Positions 15,760 to 25,396 of a stretch of DNA of 64,000 bases are shown here, piece after piece (position 1 is the first letter of the stretch; each line of letters opens with the position of its first letter). The position numbers were made by a program, and so were the translations under genes. This DNA is from Arcanobacterium_A hippocoleae (GTDB lineage: Bacteria; Actinomycetota; Actinomycetes; Actinomycetales; Actinomycetaceae): positions 1,364,001 to 1,428,000 of the forward strand of contig NZ_JAVDUJ010000001.1 in NCBI RefSeq assembly GCF_031456295.1, in the 5' to 3' direction. Under the pieces are notes generated by a model. It saw only the letters and a program-made list of their open reading frames with translations. It ran no database searches and was not told the origin of the DNA.

Positions 15760-18700
15760 ATGAGTCAAGTATGTAAGCGTAGAAAACGATTGATGCAAAC
15801 TTTTGCTGTGGTAGCAACTGCGGCTGTTGCCCTGGCAGTCAGTGTTTTTCCGCTTGATTTACAGCAAGCACATGCTGAATTTGCAAAAGGCGGCTCGGAT
15901 CCGAATCATACTTCCAAATATCTTGGCATGATCGATTGGATCGACTGGACGAAAGCCAAAAACCCGGCACAGATGGATAGCCAGGAAGTTAACTGGAGTG
16001 GTCAAAAAGCCGGCAGTGTTACGGCAAAAAATATCCAAGATGGTTACACCGTAGTTAGCGATACGCAGGTGGGGAGTAACCGGATTGTGACCACTTGTAC
16101 TTTGAATAATTTTTTCTCCAATACAATTGGTCAGCATACAACTCTTGAGCAGCATCAATATTCATCCAGCCCAGCTACTGGTGAGGAGAAAATTTATTTT
16201 CACACGCCTGGTTCATATAATCGTGATGGCTGGCCAAAGATTTATCAGAAGTATGATGCTGGCAAAAAGATTGGGATCCCCGTAGGTATTGGCGGTGGAG
16301 ATCAGGATATTTGGAAGCTGCTGCGTTTTGATGTGAAATGTGGCGCGAAGCTGGTTCGCGCAAATAAGCAGAAACTCGATATCCCGATTTCAGGCTTAGT
16401 TTTTGCAGATGCAGAAACGATGTCTCCACAGGAACTTTATCGGGTAGTACCAGATAAGATCGATCCAGCAGAACCCGTAAATTGGAGCTTGCTCGAATAC
16501 CATAAAGCAGCAGATGATCCAGTAGATATGTCTGTGCGTAAATTGCAGGGTCAGAGCGGTTTGGAAAATTCAAAGCTGCAGAATCTGGATAAGCATCGGG
16601 GAATCGAAGTCACTAATAAGATGCGTGACAGCTCCACTGATCCGTTTGCAACCCCAACCTTCTATGCGTCAAATTCAGATGGTGCATATTTTGAGCTGAA
16701 AACTAAAGGTGGAAACTATATCGCGATCGGTGTAGTGGTTGGTGTAGATCTTGGCGATGGGCCAGAGAGCTACGGGCAGGCTGGCGCGATGGGGCAGCAG
16801 CTGATCAAAGGCGATATGTTCACTGCTTTAGAATCCGTCACAGACAATCGCTATCTGAAACTTTCAGATCAGAGATTGCGTAATACTGTAGTGAAAGGCG
16901 TACCGGATTCGTATCTTGGCGAAAAGGGCCCTGATTTGGAAACGCTTTTTGTTGGTGACGATTCGTGGACTACCCTGCAAAATGACGATAATGCAAACTA
17001 CACTTCGTTAGATACATATGATGATGAAGATGCGGTTTCTGGCCCGCTGATCACGGCAGCTTATCCTGGGTTGCATGATTTGCAGATCAAGTGTACGCCT
17101 ACCACTGTTCATGGTAAAGAAACGAATATCGCAGCATGGGTAGATTGGAATGCTGACGGAAAATTTACCGAAACTGAACGTTATGATACGCTCTGCGATC
17201 GTAATACTAATACAGCGCGCCTGAAATGGAATGTGACAAGCCAAATGCTGCCAAGCGCTGATAAAGCTGATGTAGCGAAGAGTTTGCTGCGCTTGGTTGC
17301 CACGGTGCAGGATCCAGTAACAGAGCCTTTCGATCATGGGTCGCTCGTGATTCGTGGCGAAGTGGAGGACCATGCAGTTACGCTCGTGCGTCCGGCGATT
17401 AATATCACCAAATCGGTAGTGGGCACAGCCGGTACTCCAGGGAAGAACACTAATCTTTCCAATTTTGAATTTACGGCAAAGATTCCGGGTGTAGACTTCT
17501 TGGACGATTCCCTGCAAGCGAAGCAAAGTACAGACAATCTTGGCAAAGCATCTTGGCGGATGAAGTTTGCTGCAGATAAGAATAAGCCGATCCCACTCAC
17601 TACGAATGTGGACGATTTAACGAATCTGCAAACCGGTATTCAAGCCACGGTTGAGGAACTTAAACGAGCTGAGTATCAGCTGTATCCGCAGCCAGTTTGC
17701 CAGATCCAGCCGAAAGCTCCGTGGACGAGCACTATCCCGGTAGGTAATGTGGCAGATAATAATACGATTAATCAGCCGAATACCTATGCTTGGCCGAAGG
17801 AAGATCCGCTTACCCTGGAATCGGTTGCGGCAAGCGAGACGATCGCGGGCGGATTCAAGATTCCATTCTCGCCGAGCTCGGCAGTGAATTGCGTGGTGAA
17901 AAATCAACCTTATGCGAAGATCTCAATAAAGCCGACGCTGGACAATGCTGCACTCGAAAATGGGGCTGTTTATGATCCGAACCTGCGCTTTAGCGGAACA
18001 TATACTTGTACTCCACCGGCTAACGGGAGTGCTGCGAATGCTGCGGAAGTAAAAGGTGACTGGGGTCCGATCGGAGCTAATCAGGCTTGGACTTCAGATC
18101 CGGCGAAAGCCCACATCATTCCCGGCTCTAGCTGTACTTTCAAGCAAACTAAGATCAGCTCTCAAAATACTACTGAAAATGCGCTTCCAGTAGCTGGCTC
18201 GGCACTCTACCGTTGGAAGGATGCTCAAGTTGGGCAGCCGATCACTGCTAAGGCAGTACTTGCCGGTGAAGAGCTGCAAGAAGCTTCCGTGATCAATAGT
18301 GTGGAGAAAGTAAAGCTGAGCACGCTCTCGTGGCGGGCAGTGGACGGCGGAAATACACCGCTTGCTGGTGCCGCATACCGAGTTGAGCTTCGCCCTACCG
18401 CAGGTGCGGCAAGCAATATTGACGATATTACCGATTGTGTAGCTGAAACGGCTGCCGCATGTACGGGAGCGGATAAAGACCCAGGCGTTGGAACTTTCCG
18501 GATTGAAAACGTGCCAGTTGGCGGATACCAGATTATTGAAACCATAGTGCCACCTGGTTATGAGCAGCCGAGCGACATTTCCGGCACGCTTGGCGCTGGT
18601 GATATTGCAGCTGGTGGAAAGAATGCGGGAGATTTTCCACATTCGCAAATCAAGGCATCCGTATTACCACAATTGCCGATCACTGGTGGCTTAGGTACAT

Positions 18701-18795
18701 ACATTTTTGTTCTTTTCGGTGTTGGGATCATCGCGGTTGCAACATTTGGAGGAATCACTGTTTATCAGCGGCGTGAAAAGGGCGGATCGAATTAA
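15760..18795 (+). CDS. Large LPXTG pilin / probable tip or ancillary adhesin 1 (GEVED domain)
   Basis: A 1011-residue surface protein. ATG at 15760 has AGGGA 7 bases upstream and starts a signal peptide with cleavage after AHA near residue 40. Central part: FADAETMS, NYIAIG-VVGVDLGDGPESYGQAGAMGQQL, then WVDWNADGKFTETERY and GEVEDH at 533-538, marking a GEVED domain. The C-terminal part has SpaA/prealbumin-like folds with an E-box-like YQIIETIVPPGYE. The sorting signal is LPITG at 972-976, a hydrophobic segment and a basic tail. It precedes the shaft pilin by 70 bases, the usual place of a tip protein. It is a close paralogue of the gene at 20676. Roles as tip and adhesin are inferred. Confidence 0.85.
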   Translation: MSQVCKRRKRLMQTFAVVATAAVALAVSVFPLDLQQAHAEFAKGGSDPNHTSKYLGMIDWIDWTKAKNPAQMDSQEVNWSGQKAGSVTAKNIQDGYTVVSDTQVGSNRIVTTCTLNNFFSNTIGQHTTLEQHQYSSSPATGEEKIYFHTPGSYNRDGWPKIYQKYDAGKKIGIPVGIGGGDQDIWKLLRFDVKCGAKLVRANKQKLDIPISGLVFADAETMSPQELYRVVPDKIDPAEPVNWSLLEYHKAADDPVDMSVRKLQGQSGLENSKLQNLDKHRGIEVTNKMRDSSTDPFATPTFYASNSDGAYFELKTKGGNYIAIGVVVGVDLGDGPESYGQAGAMGQQLIKGDMFTALESVTDNRYLKLSDQRLRNTVVKGVPDSYLGEKGPDLETLFVGDDSWTTLQNDDNANYTSLDTYDDEDAVSGPLITAAYPGLHDLQIKCTPTTVHGKETNIAAWVDWNADGKFTETERYDTLCDRNTNTARLKWNVTSQMLPSADKADVAKSLLRLVATVQDPVTEPFDHGSLVIRGEVEDHAVTLVRPAINITKSVVGTAGTPGKNTNLSNFEFTAKIPGVDFLDDSLQAKQSTDNLGKASWRMKFAADKNKPIPLTTNVDDLTNLQTGIQATVEELKRAEYQLYPQPVCQIQPKAPWTSTIPVGNVADNNTINQPNTYAWPKEDPLTLESVAASETIAGGFKIPFSPSSAVNCVVKNQPYAKISIKPTLDNAALENGAVYDPNLRFSGTYTCTPPANGSAANAAEVKGDWGPIGANQAWTSDPAKAHIIPGSSCTFKQTKISSQNTTENALPVAGSALYRWKDAQVGQPITAKAVLAGEELQEASVINSVEKVKLSTLSWRAVDGGNTPLAGAAYRVELRPTAGAASNIDDITDCVAETAAACTGADKDPGVGTFRIENVPVGGYQIIETIVPPGYEQPSDISGTLGAGDIAAGGKNAGDFPHSQIKASVLPQLPITGGLGTYIFVLFGVGIIAVATFGGITVYQRREKGGSN

Positions 18796-18865
18796 AGCAC
18801 AGCAGCTGCTGGCTGATTTTTCGATCTCAAAGCGTTCACAAAGTAATTAAAAACAAGGAGAAATA

Positions 18866-20368
18866 ATGAAAACAAAGCAAGTAGGTAAGAAAACACTTGC
18901 CCTAATTGCTGGGATGTTTACGAGCTTAGCGCTCGTAGTATCCGCCCCTTTCGCGTTTGGGCAGACAGGTGCTCCTGCACCAGCTGTAGGTGCAGGAAAT
19001 ATTGATTTTAACCAGACGGGTACGATCAATATCCACAAGTACGCTAACCCAGATAATACGAATCAGCCGGTACCTGACGGCACTGAGGTTAACCCGATTC
19101 CAGAAGGCGCAAAGCCAGTTGCGAACGTGGTATTCACCTATGCAAAGTTGCAAGATATTGATTTAACAACCAATGCTGGTTGGGCAAAGATCAAAGGCTT
19201 GAAGGTAGATGCTGACGGTACTGTGAAGGATGCTAAGCAGCAGCCAGTTACTACTGGAAAAGAAGAAAAATTTACGCCTACTTCTTTGCAAGGTCTTACC
19301 ACGAAGAGCAATCTTGAGCTTGGTGTATATTTGATTAAGGAAACGTTTGCACCATATACAGTTACGAAGCCGGCTGCTCCATTCCTAGTGGTACTTCCAT
19401 ACGTTGCTAAAGATCAATGGCAATATACGGTAAATGCTTATCCAAAGAACACTGTAGTAACCAAGGATGATCAGCCAGTAAAGACGATCACGAAGAAGCC
19501 ACATTTCCCAGGCGATAAAATCACCTGGACGATTAATCAGCGTGTACCAAAGCTGGCTGAAGGTGAGACTCTGAAGGTATTTAACATTTCCGACCAGATT
19601 CCAACACACGTGGAAAAGATTGATTCTAACAACGTGACTGTAGAAGTTAAGCGTGGCGGTGCACCACAAGCAGATATTACTGCGACAAAGCAAGTGACTA
19701 ACAACAACTTGGTGACGGTTTCATTTGCTCCTAATATACTTGACAAGATTCAATCAGGAGATGAAGTAGTTGTCACGATTACTGGCACGATTAAGGAAAA
19801 TGTAGAAGGAAATGTTGATAACCAAGCAAAAACAACTTTCAACAATAGAACCTTCCCATCAACCGATGATCCACATAAAAACCCAGGCGATCCTCTTATC
19901 GGAACGCCAACTAAGCTTGCTTTTGCGCCACTGACGATCAATAAGAAGAACAAGCAGCAAGAACCTTTGACTGGTGCTGAATTCAAGGTTTGGCCGGCAA
20001 AGGGTCAAGCTTGTGAAGATCCAGCTGAGGGCGCTTTCCGATTAGTTACTACTAAGACGGATGCGGGGCAGGCAGTGCTCCAGGTAGTACCAGGAGATTA
20101 CTGTGTACAAGAAACTAAGGCACCAGTTGGCTATGACATCGCGGATGAATACAAGACTGCTCAGGTGAAAACAGTACCTGAAACCACCGGCTTGACACTC
20201 GATGTAGTAAACCTCCGCGTACAGGAAACTGGTACTGAGCTTCTGCCAAAGCTTCCACTCACGGGTGCAGCTGGCGCAGTACTGCTCTCCCTGGTCGGCA
20301 CCGCAATTACCGCAATTGCACTCGGCTACGGTTTCGTAGTACTCCGCCGTCGCTCAAACGAACAGTAA
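18866..20368 (+). CDS. SpaA-type major (shaft) pilin, LPLTG-anchored
   Basis: A 500-residue pilin polymerised by class C sortase on the cell surface. It has a signal peptide ending near AFGQT, and the pilin motif YPKN at 192-195, whose Lys194 is the expected site of the intersubunit bond. The E-box is YCVQETKAP with Glu416, and the sorting signal LPLTG lies at 463-467, followed by a membrane helix and RRR. Domains read as an N-terminal domain, then Ig-like CNA-B/SpaA folds with internal isopeptide bonds. AAGGAG precedes the ATG by 7 bases. A terminator follows, so operon 1 is tip1 plus shaft. Confidence 0.93.
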   Translation: MKTKQVGKKTLALIAGMFTSLALVVSAPFAFGQTGAPAPAVGAGNIDFNQTGTINIHKYANPDNTNQPVPDGTEVNPIPEGAKPVANVVFTYAKLQDIDLTTNAGWAKIKGLKVDADGTVKDAKQQPVTTGKEEKFTPTSLQGLTTKSNLELGVYLIKETFAPYTVTKPAAPFLVVLPYVAKDQWQYTVNAYPKNTVVTKDDQPVKTITKKPHFPGDKITWTINQRVPKLAEGETLKVFNISDQIPTHVEKIDSNNVTVEVKRGGAPQADITATKQVTNNNLVTVSFAPNILDKIQSGDEVVVTITGTIKENVEGNVDNQAKTTFNNRTFPSTDDPHKNPGDPLIGTPTKLAFAPLTINKKNKQQEPLTGAEFKVWPAKGQACEDPAEGAFRLVTTKTDAGQAVLQVVPGDYCVQETKAPVGYDIADEYKTAQVKTVPETTGLTLDVVNLRVQETGTELLPKLPLTGAAGAVLLSLVGTAITAIALGYGFVVLRRRSNEQ

Positions 20369-20421
20369 GTAGCTTGACTGCAAAGAGGATCAATCATCAC
20401 TCATTGTGACTAAGAAAGTAG

Positions 20422-20471
20422 GTGCTCGCCGCAAATAAAGCAGAATTGTTTGTGGCGAGCACTCTTTTATT
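20422..20471 (+). terminator. Terminator ending the tip1-shaft unit
   Basis: GTGCTCGCCGCAAA pairs with TTTGTGGCGAGCAC (one G-T pair) across 20422-20462, followed by TCTTTTATT. It separates the shaft pilin from large pilin 2. Confidence 0.85.
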
Positions 20472-20531
20472 GCCGCATCACAAGATGCACTAAAAAATCA
20501 ATACCTAACCTTTTCATAAGCAAGTGTTTCT

Positions 20532-20540
20532 GGGGGGGGG
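20532..20540 (+). repeat. G9 homopolymer tract upstream of pilin 2-sortase unit
   Basis: Nine guanines between TTTCT and CGGAAAAATT, 135 bases before the start of large pilin 2 and after the shaft-pilin terminator. TGTTTC and ATTTAA flank it at 17 bases, so a promoter spacer position is possible but unproven. Confidence 0.9.
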
Positions 20541-20675
20541 CGGAAAAATTTAACTCTAAATGAAAACAGGTAGTGCAAGAAGCCGGGCAAGTTATCAAGA
20601 CGCACGGCAAAGCAAAGCAGCGAAATTACAAACTGCGATCCCTGCGCTACCCACCCCACAGAAAGTGCCAGATAA

Positions 20676-23600
20676 ATGAACCGCCTTGGAATTAGAAAAA
20701 AGCTGATCGCAAGTGCAATCGCACTCATCCTCGCCCCGATTACCGTGGTGAGCGCAATTTCGAGCGAACAGCCTGCCTACGCAGCATTCGGCGAAGGCGG
20801 TTACACCGAAGAGAACACCTCTCGATACCATAGCCTGATCGACTGGATCGACTGGTCAGCAGCAAAAGATCCAGCTCAGCTTGCAGGGCAGAAAATCAAC
20901 TGGACGGAACAGGCAGCCTTCAAAATCAGTGCCGCACAGATCAATAAAAACGGCGGATATACGGCGGAAAACGTTTCCACCATTGGGGAAAATAAACTGA
21001 TTCGCACATGTAAACTCACCAATTTTTACCACGATCTGGGAGGAACCAATGGAAAATACACAGATCAGCTTGCTAGTGATGAGAAAGCACTAGTAGTACA
21101 TATTCCCGGCGCATGGCCCCACGACGGTTGGGACGATATTTACCAAGCTCACGATGACGTAAAAAAGAAAGGTCTACCAGTAGGTATTGGTGTGTACGGT
21201 GTAAACATCAGTCAGCGAGTTCGCTTTGATGTTTCTTGTAAAGCTGTATTGCAAAGAAAAAATGGAGCTGACGTAGACGTGCCCCTCTCAGGGCTAGTTT
21301 TTGCTGATGCAGAAACAATGTCGGGGGGTGAATATAATCGAATGACACCCGCAAAAATCGACACAAAGCAGGTAGAATGGGGGCTGCTGGAATATCATCC
21401 TGCCAATCCCGATAAGAACCTATGGATTGGGCAGCGAAATAGCAATGCAAGCTGGAAACACTCAAGCTTAAAACGCCTCGCCACCGATCGGCAAATCGAA
21501 GTTACCACATCCGAAGGTGTAAGCAATAAAGAATTCCACCCAACCCCTACCATGTTTGCATCCAATGCAAATGGGGCACACGTAGAACTCTGGACAGAGG
21601 GCGGTAACTATATTGCAATCGGGATGGTGATCGGGGTAGACCTTGGCGACGGGCCGAAAAGCTACGGGCAGGCTGGCGCAATGGGGCAGCAGCTGATCCA
21701 AGGTGATATGTGGCCACTAATTTCCGAGAAACCGCAAGGTCACCATATTAATTTCATTGATCGTCGCGTAGAAAAAACTCGTGTTGAAGGCGTACCTGCC
21801 CCATACCTGGGCAGAAACGGGCCTGATACGGAAACGCTATACATTGGGAAAGATTCTTGGACGACACTCGAAAACGATGATCGGAAAAATTCCACATCTC
21901 TCGAGTCTTACGACGACGAAGATGCTGTTTCTGATCCACTGATTACCGCCGCATATCCGGGCAAACACGAACTCACAATCAAATGTGAACCCTCACCCAT
22001 TGAAGGAAAAACTACACATGTATCAGCATGGTTAGACTGGAATGCTGACGGAAAATTCACTGAAACTGAACGCTATAACACCACGTGTTCGCTTGCTTCT
22101 AAATCAGCCAAACTTGTCTGGGATGTTAATAGTACAATGACTCCAAGCAAGACAAGCCCTGATATTGCTCCTAGTTTGCTGCGCCTAATTGCCACTACCC
22201 AAGATGTGTCTACCTTTGAACATAATTCCCTTGTCGAAAATGGTGAAGTAGAAGATCACGCTGTAACCCTTATTCGTCCTGCAATTAACGTAACCAAGAA
22301 AATCGTTAATACGAATGGGCAGGATGTGCCCACAGCAAAGCGAGACGGCTTCAAATTCACTGCCGATACTCCTGGGATCAGCTTCCTTGAAGATAATCTC
22401 ACTGCCACGCAAACCACAGACGCGCAAGGGCAAGCATCGTGGCGGATGAAGTTTAACTCGCAAAAAACTATCCCGATTACTACGAACGTATCTGAGATAA
22501 CAAACCTCGAAGCACCAATCACGGCAACAATCACAGAAGCTATCAATCCGGCATACCGAAACTACACGGCACCAGTATGTAAGCTGCTTCCCAAAGCGAG
22601 CTGGGTAGATACACCGCCGGTAGGTGAAATCCTAGCTGAAAGCACAGGCACACAGGCAACAGTGAATCAGCAAGGCACCTATGCTTGGCCAAAAAATACG
22701 CCGCTTTCTCCGCAAGTACTTCCGAATAGCACTGATCATGCTGCTGGTATCGCATTTCAATTCACGCCTAGCTCTGCCGTCGAATGCAACTTTGTGAATC
22801 AGCCTTTCGCGCAGATTTCTGTAAAACCCACAATTGATGGCACGCACCTGAAAACCACACCAACATACGATCAAAACCTGCGGTTCTCTGGCACATACAC
22901 ATGTACTCCACCCACAACCGGCACAGATGCAGATAAGGCACCAGTAACGGGCACTTGGGGGCCAGTGGCAGCAGGAACGGTGTGGAAATCAGACCCGGCA
23001 CAAAAACAAATCATTCCTGGCTCTACTTGCGTAGTAAAACAGGAAACAATTACGGCAAACGGAAATCCGCAAGCTGCACCCGTGGCAGGCAGTGGCGTTT
23101 ACTACTGGACAAAACCAGTACTGGAACCGGTAGAGATTGCTGCAAATGCCGTCTTAGCTGGTGAAACACTCACCGAAGCGAAACTGAGCAATCCGGTAGC
23201 TGAACGGGAAGTTGCCGGTATCAGTTGGCGTTCCGTGAATGAAGCGAGTGAACTTTTGCGTGGTTCGGTATTCACTGTAAAAGTAGTATCGCCAGACGGT
23301 GCGGAAAGTAATATTTCAGATATTGCTGATTGTGCGGCAGATACGGCAGATGCATGCACTGGCTTGGATCAAGATCCACGCGCAGGATACTTCAAACTAA
23401 AGGAAATTCCAGTTGGAACATATGAAATCAAAGAAACAACAACTCCAGCAGGATATGACCCGCCAAATACACTCGAAGGCGAAATCACAATTCAAGAAAT
23501 GGGGAAGATAAAAGCTGCCGGAGACGCGATACATCCGCGAATTTCAGCTGATGTCCTCCCGCAACTTCCGATAACTGGTGGTTTAGGCAGCTACATTTTC

Positions 23601-23684
23601 ACCGTAATTGGGATTATCCTGGCTGGTGTTGCTTTTATTTATGGCGTGATTGCGATTCGGAGGCAGATGCGTGCCAAAGCATAG
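20676..23684 (+). CDS. Large LPXTG pilin / probable tip or ancillary adhesin 2 (GEVED domain)
   Basis: A 1002-residue paralogue of the 15760 product with the same order: signal peptide ending AYA, FADAETMS, GVDLGDGPKSYGQAGAMGQQL, WLDWNADGKFTETERY, GEVEDH at 523-528, SpaA-like folds with YEIKETTTPAGYD, and LPITG at 964-968. The DNA is almost identical to the paralogue over short patches (for example AGCTACGGGCAGGCTGGCGC in both), while other parts differ widely. It starts a separate unit after a terminator and its own G tract, and its stop overlaps the sortase start. It probably competes with or adds to pilin 1 on the same shaft; that is inference. Confidence 0.85.
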   Translation: MNRLGIRKKLIASAIALILAPITVVSAISSEQPAYAAFGEGGYTEENTSRYHSLIDWIDWSAAKDPAQLAGQKINWTEQAAFKISAAQINKNGGYTAENVSTIGENKLIRTCKLTNFYHDLGGTNGKYTDQLASDEKALVVHIPGAWPHDGWDDIYQAHDDVKKKGLPVGIGVYGVNISQRVRFDVSCKAVLQRKNGADVDVPLSGLVFADAETMSGGEYNRMTPAKIDTKQVEWGLLEYHPANPDKNLWIGQRNSNASWKHSSLKRLATDRQIEVTTSEGVSNKEFHPTPTMFASNANGAHVELWTEGGNYIAIGMVIGVDLGDGPKSYGQAGAMGQQLIQGDMWPLISEKPQGHHINFIDRRVEKTRVEGVPAPYLGRNGPDTETLYIGKDSWTTLENDDRKNSTSLESYDDEDAVSDPLITAAYPGKHELTIKCEPSPIEGKTTHVSAWLDWNADGKFTETERYNTTCSLASKSAKLVWDVNSTMTPSKTSPDIAPSLLRLIATTQDVSTFEHNSLVENGEVEDHAVTLIRPAINVTKKIVNTNGQDVPTAKRDGFKFTADTPGISFLEDNLTATQTTDAQGQASWRMKFNSQKTIPITTNVSEITNLEAPITATITEAINPAYRNYTAPVCKLLPKASWVDTPPVGEILAESTGTQATVNQQGTYAWPKNTPLSPQVLPNSTDHAAGIAFQFTPSSAVECNFVNQPFAQISVKPTIDGTHLKTTPTYDQNLRFSGTYTCTPPTTGTDADKAPVTGTWGPVAAGTVWKSDPAQKQIIPGSTCVVKQETITANGNPQAAPVAGSGVYYWTKPVLEPVEIAANAVLAGETLTEAKLSNPVAEREVAGISWRSVNEASELLRGSVFTVKVVSPDGAESNISDIADCAADTADACTGLDQDPRAGYFKLKEIPVGTYEIKETTTPAGYDPPNTLEGEITIQEMGKIKAAGDAIHPRISADVLPQLPITGGLGSYIFTVIGIILAGVAFIYGVIAIRRQMRAKA

Positions 23685-24600
23685 GCAAAAAACAAAAAAG
23701 CGAATCAATAAATCTGCGATCGTGGTAGCAGTACTTTTTCTGCTCGGCACGACTGTAGTGCTTTACCCACAGGCAGCGCAATGGTTTAGCCAACTGCGGC
23801 AATCACGGATCGTCAGTGCATACGAAGATCTTGCGCAGCGCGCGGTGCCAGATGAAGCGACACAAATCCAGCAAGCACACAAATATAATGAACTGCTTGC
23901 CGGGGAGCAGCTAGTAGATATTGCCGGGCACGTGCCGACCACTCGCGAAAAGCACCTAACCACGCAAAATCAAGGGCTACTGCCCTATGATCAGCAACTG
24001 TTAGTGGACGAAAGCGGGCTGATGGGGCGGGTGCTCGTGCCGAGCGCGGACATCGATTTGCCGATTTATCACGGCTCCTCAGACACCACACTCTTAAAAG
24101 GTGCAGGGCATTTGCAAGGTACCGCGCTGCCAGTTGGCGGCGCAGGGACGCGTGCAGTGATCACCGCACATCGCGGCCTGGCAGAGTCGGCAATGTTCAC
24201 GCATCTTGACCAGGCAAAAATCGGTGATCAGATCATCTTCCAGATTTTCGGCAAAACCCTCGTCTACCAGATCTCAGATATTCAAATAGTGGAGCCAGAC
24301 GCAACCGAATCAATTCGTGCTCAGGCGGGAGCAGACCTCGCTACATTAATTACCTGCACCCCGCTGGGGATCAATTCGCATCGGATCATTGTGACGGGAG
24401 AACGAGTAACGCCAGAGCCAGATGATGCTGTCGCACAAGCTGAGGCAGTATCAGCATTGCCACACTTTCCGTGGTGGATCGTGATTTGGTGTCTGGCATT
24501 GCTCTTGTGCCTCTGGTTTATCTGGTTTGCGCGCACACCTGTAAAGCGAAAAACACAAGAAACACAAGAAACAAACCAGGGCGCCGTCAGCTCGCAATAA
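23671..24600 (+). CDS. Class C (pilus) sortase, locus 1
   Basis: A 309-residue membrane transpeptidase that joins pilin subunits. GTG at 23671 is chosen because GGAGG lies 7 bases upstream; the frame extends further up to a TTG inside the pilin gene. Membrane segments lie near both ends, as is usual for class C enzymes. Catalytic residues are His167 (ITAHRG), Cys229 (LITCTPLG) and Arg238 (NSHRI). The sequence DIDLPIYHGSS and GAGHLQGTALPVGG are class C hallmarks. The start overlaps the pilin 2 stop by 14 bases, so translation is probably coupled to that gene. It converges with tadA, 14 bases apart. Confidence 0.95.
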   Translation: MPKHRQKTKKRINKSAIVVAVLFLLGTTVVLYPQAAQWFSQLRQSRIVSAYEDLAQRAVPDEATQIQQAHKYNELLAGEQLVDIAGHVPTTREKHLTTQNQGLLPYDQQLLVDESGLMGRVLVPSADIDLPIYHGSSDTTLLKGAGHLQGTALPVGGAGTRAVITAHRGLAESAMFTHLDQAKIGDQIIFQIFGKTLVYQISDIQIVEPDATESIRAQAGADLATLITCTPLGINSHRIIVTGERVTPEPDDAVAQAEAVSALPHFPWWIVIWCLALLLCLWFIWFARTPVKRKTQETQETNQGAVSSQ

Positions 24601-24614
24601 AATCTCAGCGCAGA

Positions 24615-25076
24615 TCAACTGCGGAGGTTTTCGCCAAACCATTCCCGCAGCTGGTTTGCCGTCTGGGCGTGCATCACCCCGCCAATTACTTCGACCTGAT
24701 GCGGCAGCCGCGCATCGCGCAACACATCACGCAAAGAACCGGCGGCACCGGCTTTTTCATCCCATGCGCCAAAAATCACCCGGTCAATTCGCGAATTAAT
24801 GATTGCTCCTGCACACATCGTGCACGGCTCAAGGGTGACGATTAAGGTGCACCCAGCTAAATTCCAGCCGCCGAGTTTTTTCGCTGCGGCACGCAAGGCA
24901 TTGATTTCTGCATGACCAACCGGATCTGCAGCCACTTCGCGCGTATTAAATCCGCGTCCGATAATTTTTCCCGCACCATCACAAACGATCGCGCCGACGG
25001 GGATATCGCCCGCTGCACCTGCCTGATCGGCAAGTAGCATCGCCTCACGCATCAGGCTATTTGCAAATTCACGCAT
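24615..25076 (-). CDS. tadA: tRNA-specific adenosine deaminase
   Basis: A 153-residue zinc deaminase that converts A34 to inosine in tRNA-Arg(ACG). The zinc and proton-shuttle motif is GHAEINAL (His and Glu), and the second is PCTMCAGAI (two Cys). I start it at ATG 25076, where AGAAAGG lies about 8 bases upstream and the protein opens MREFANSLMREAMLLA; the frame stays open to 25154 but that extension is not family-like. It is a stand-alone gene converging with the pilus sortase. Confidence 0.93.
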   Translation of the reverse strand: MREFANSLMREAMLLADQAGAAGDIPVGAIVCDGAGKIIGRGFNTREVAADPVGHAEINALRAAAKKLGGWNLAGCTLIVTLEPCTMCAGAIINSRIDRVIFGAWDEKAGAAGSLRDVLRDARLPHQVEVIGGVMHAQTANQLREWFGENLRS

Positions 25077-25281
25077 CAAAACGCCTTTCTGCTGCCGGTG
25101 ATCGAATCGAAATCGGGAAGTATTTTGCACTTTGCCAAATACAGATCGCCACAAAATCTGTGCCAGATCAAAACTAATTTTAAGCTAAATCCGCGCAGCT
25201 GCGCAGCTGCCAGGAAAAGCTGGTGTGGCAGCCGAAAACGGCAGCTTATTGCCGGCGGAAATCCAGAATTATCAGAAAACT

Positions 25282-25315
25282 AGATTATGTTAATCAAATG
25301 TATAGATAATGTTAA
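25282..25315 (+). promoter_or_regulatory. Two 12-base direct repeats upstream of the regulator gene
   Basis: AGATTATGTTAA (25282-25293) and AGATAATGTTAA (25304-25315) differ at one base and start 22 bases apart, about two helical turns. They lie about 80 bases before the regulator start and are candidate operators. The rest of 25077-25396 shows only GC-rich palindromes around 25193-25240. Confidence 0.45.
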
Positions 25316-25396
25316 ACTTCATGCAATTTAGTACGATTATGACGGTATAAATAGTCCGAAATATTTCTTGGAAAAATTCATAGTAAGGAAGTCGGA

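Noticed and set aside
23650..23670. TTG start for the locus 1 sortase
   Set aside because: The GTG at 23671 has GGAGG at ideal spacing, and the extra residues are encoded by the end of the pilin gene.
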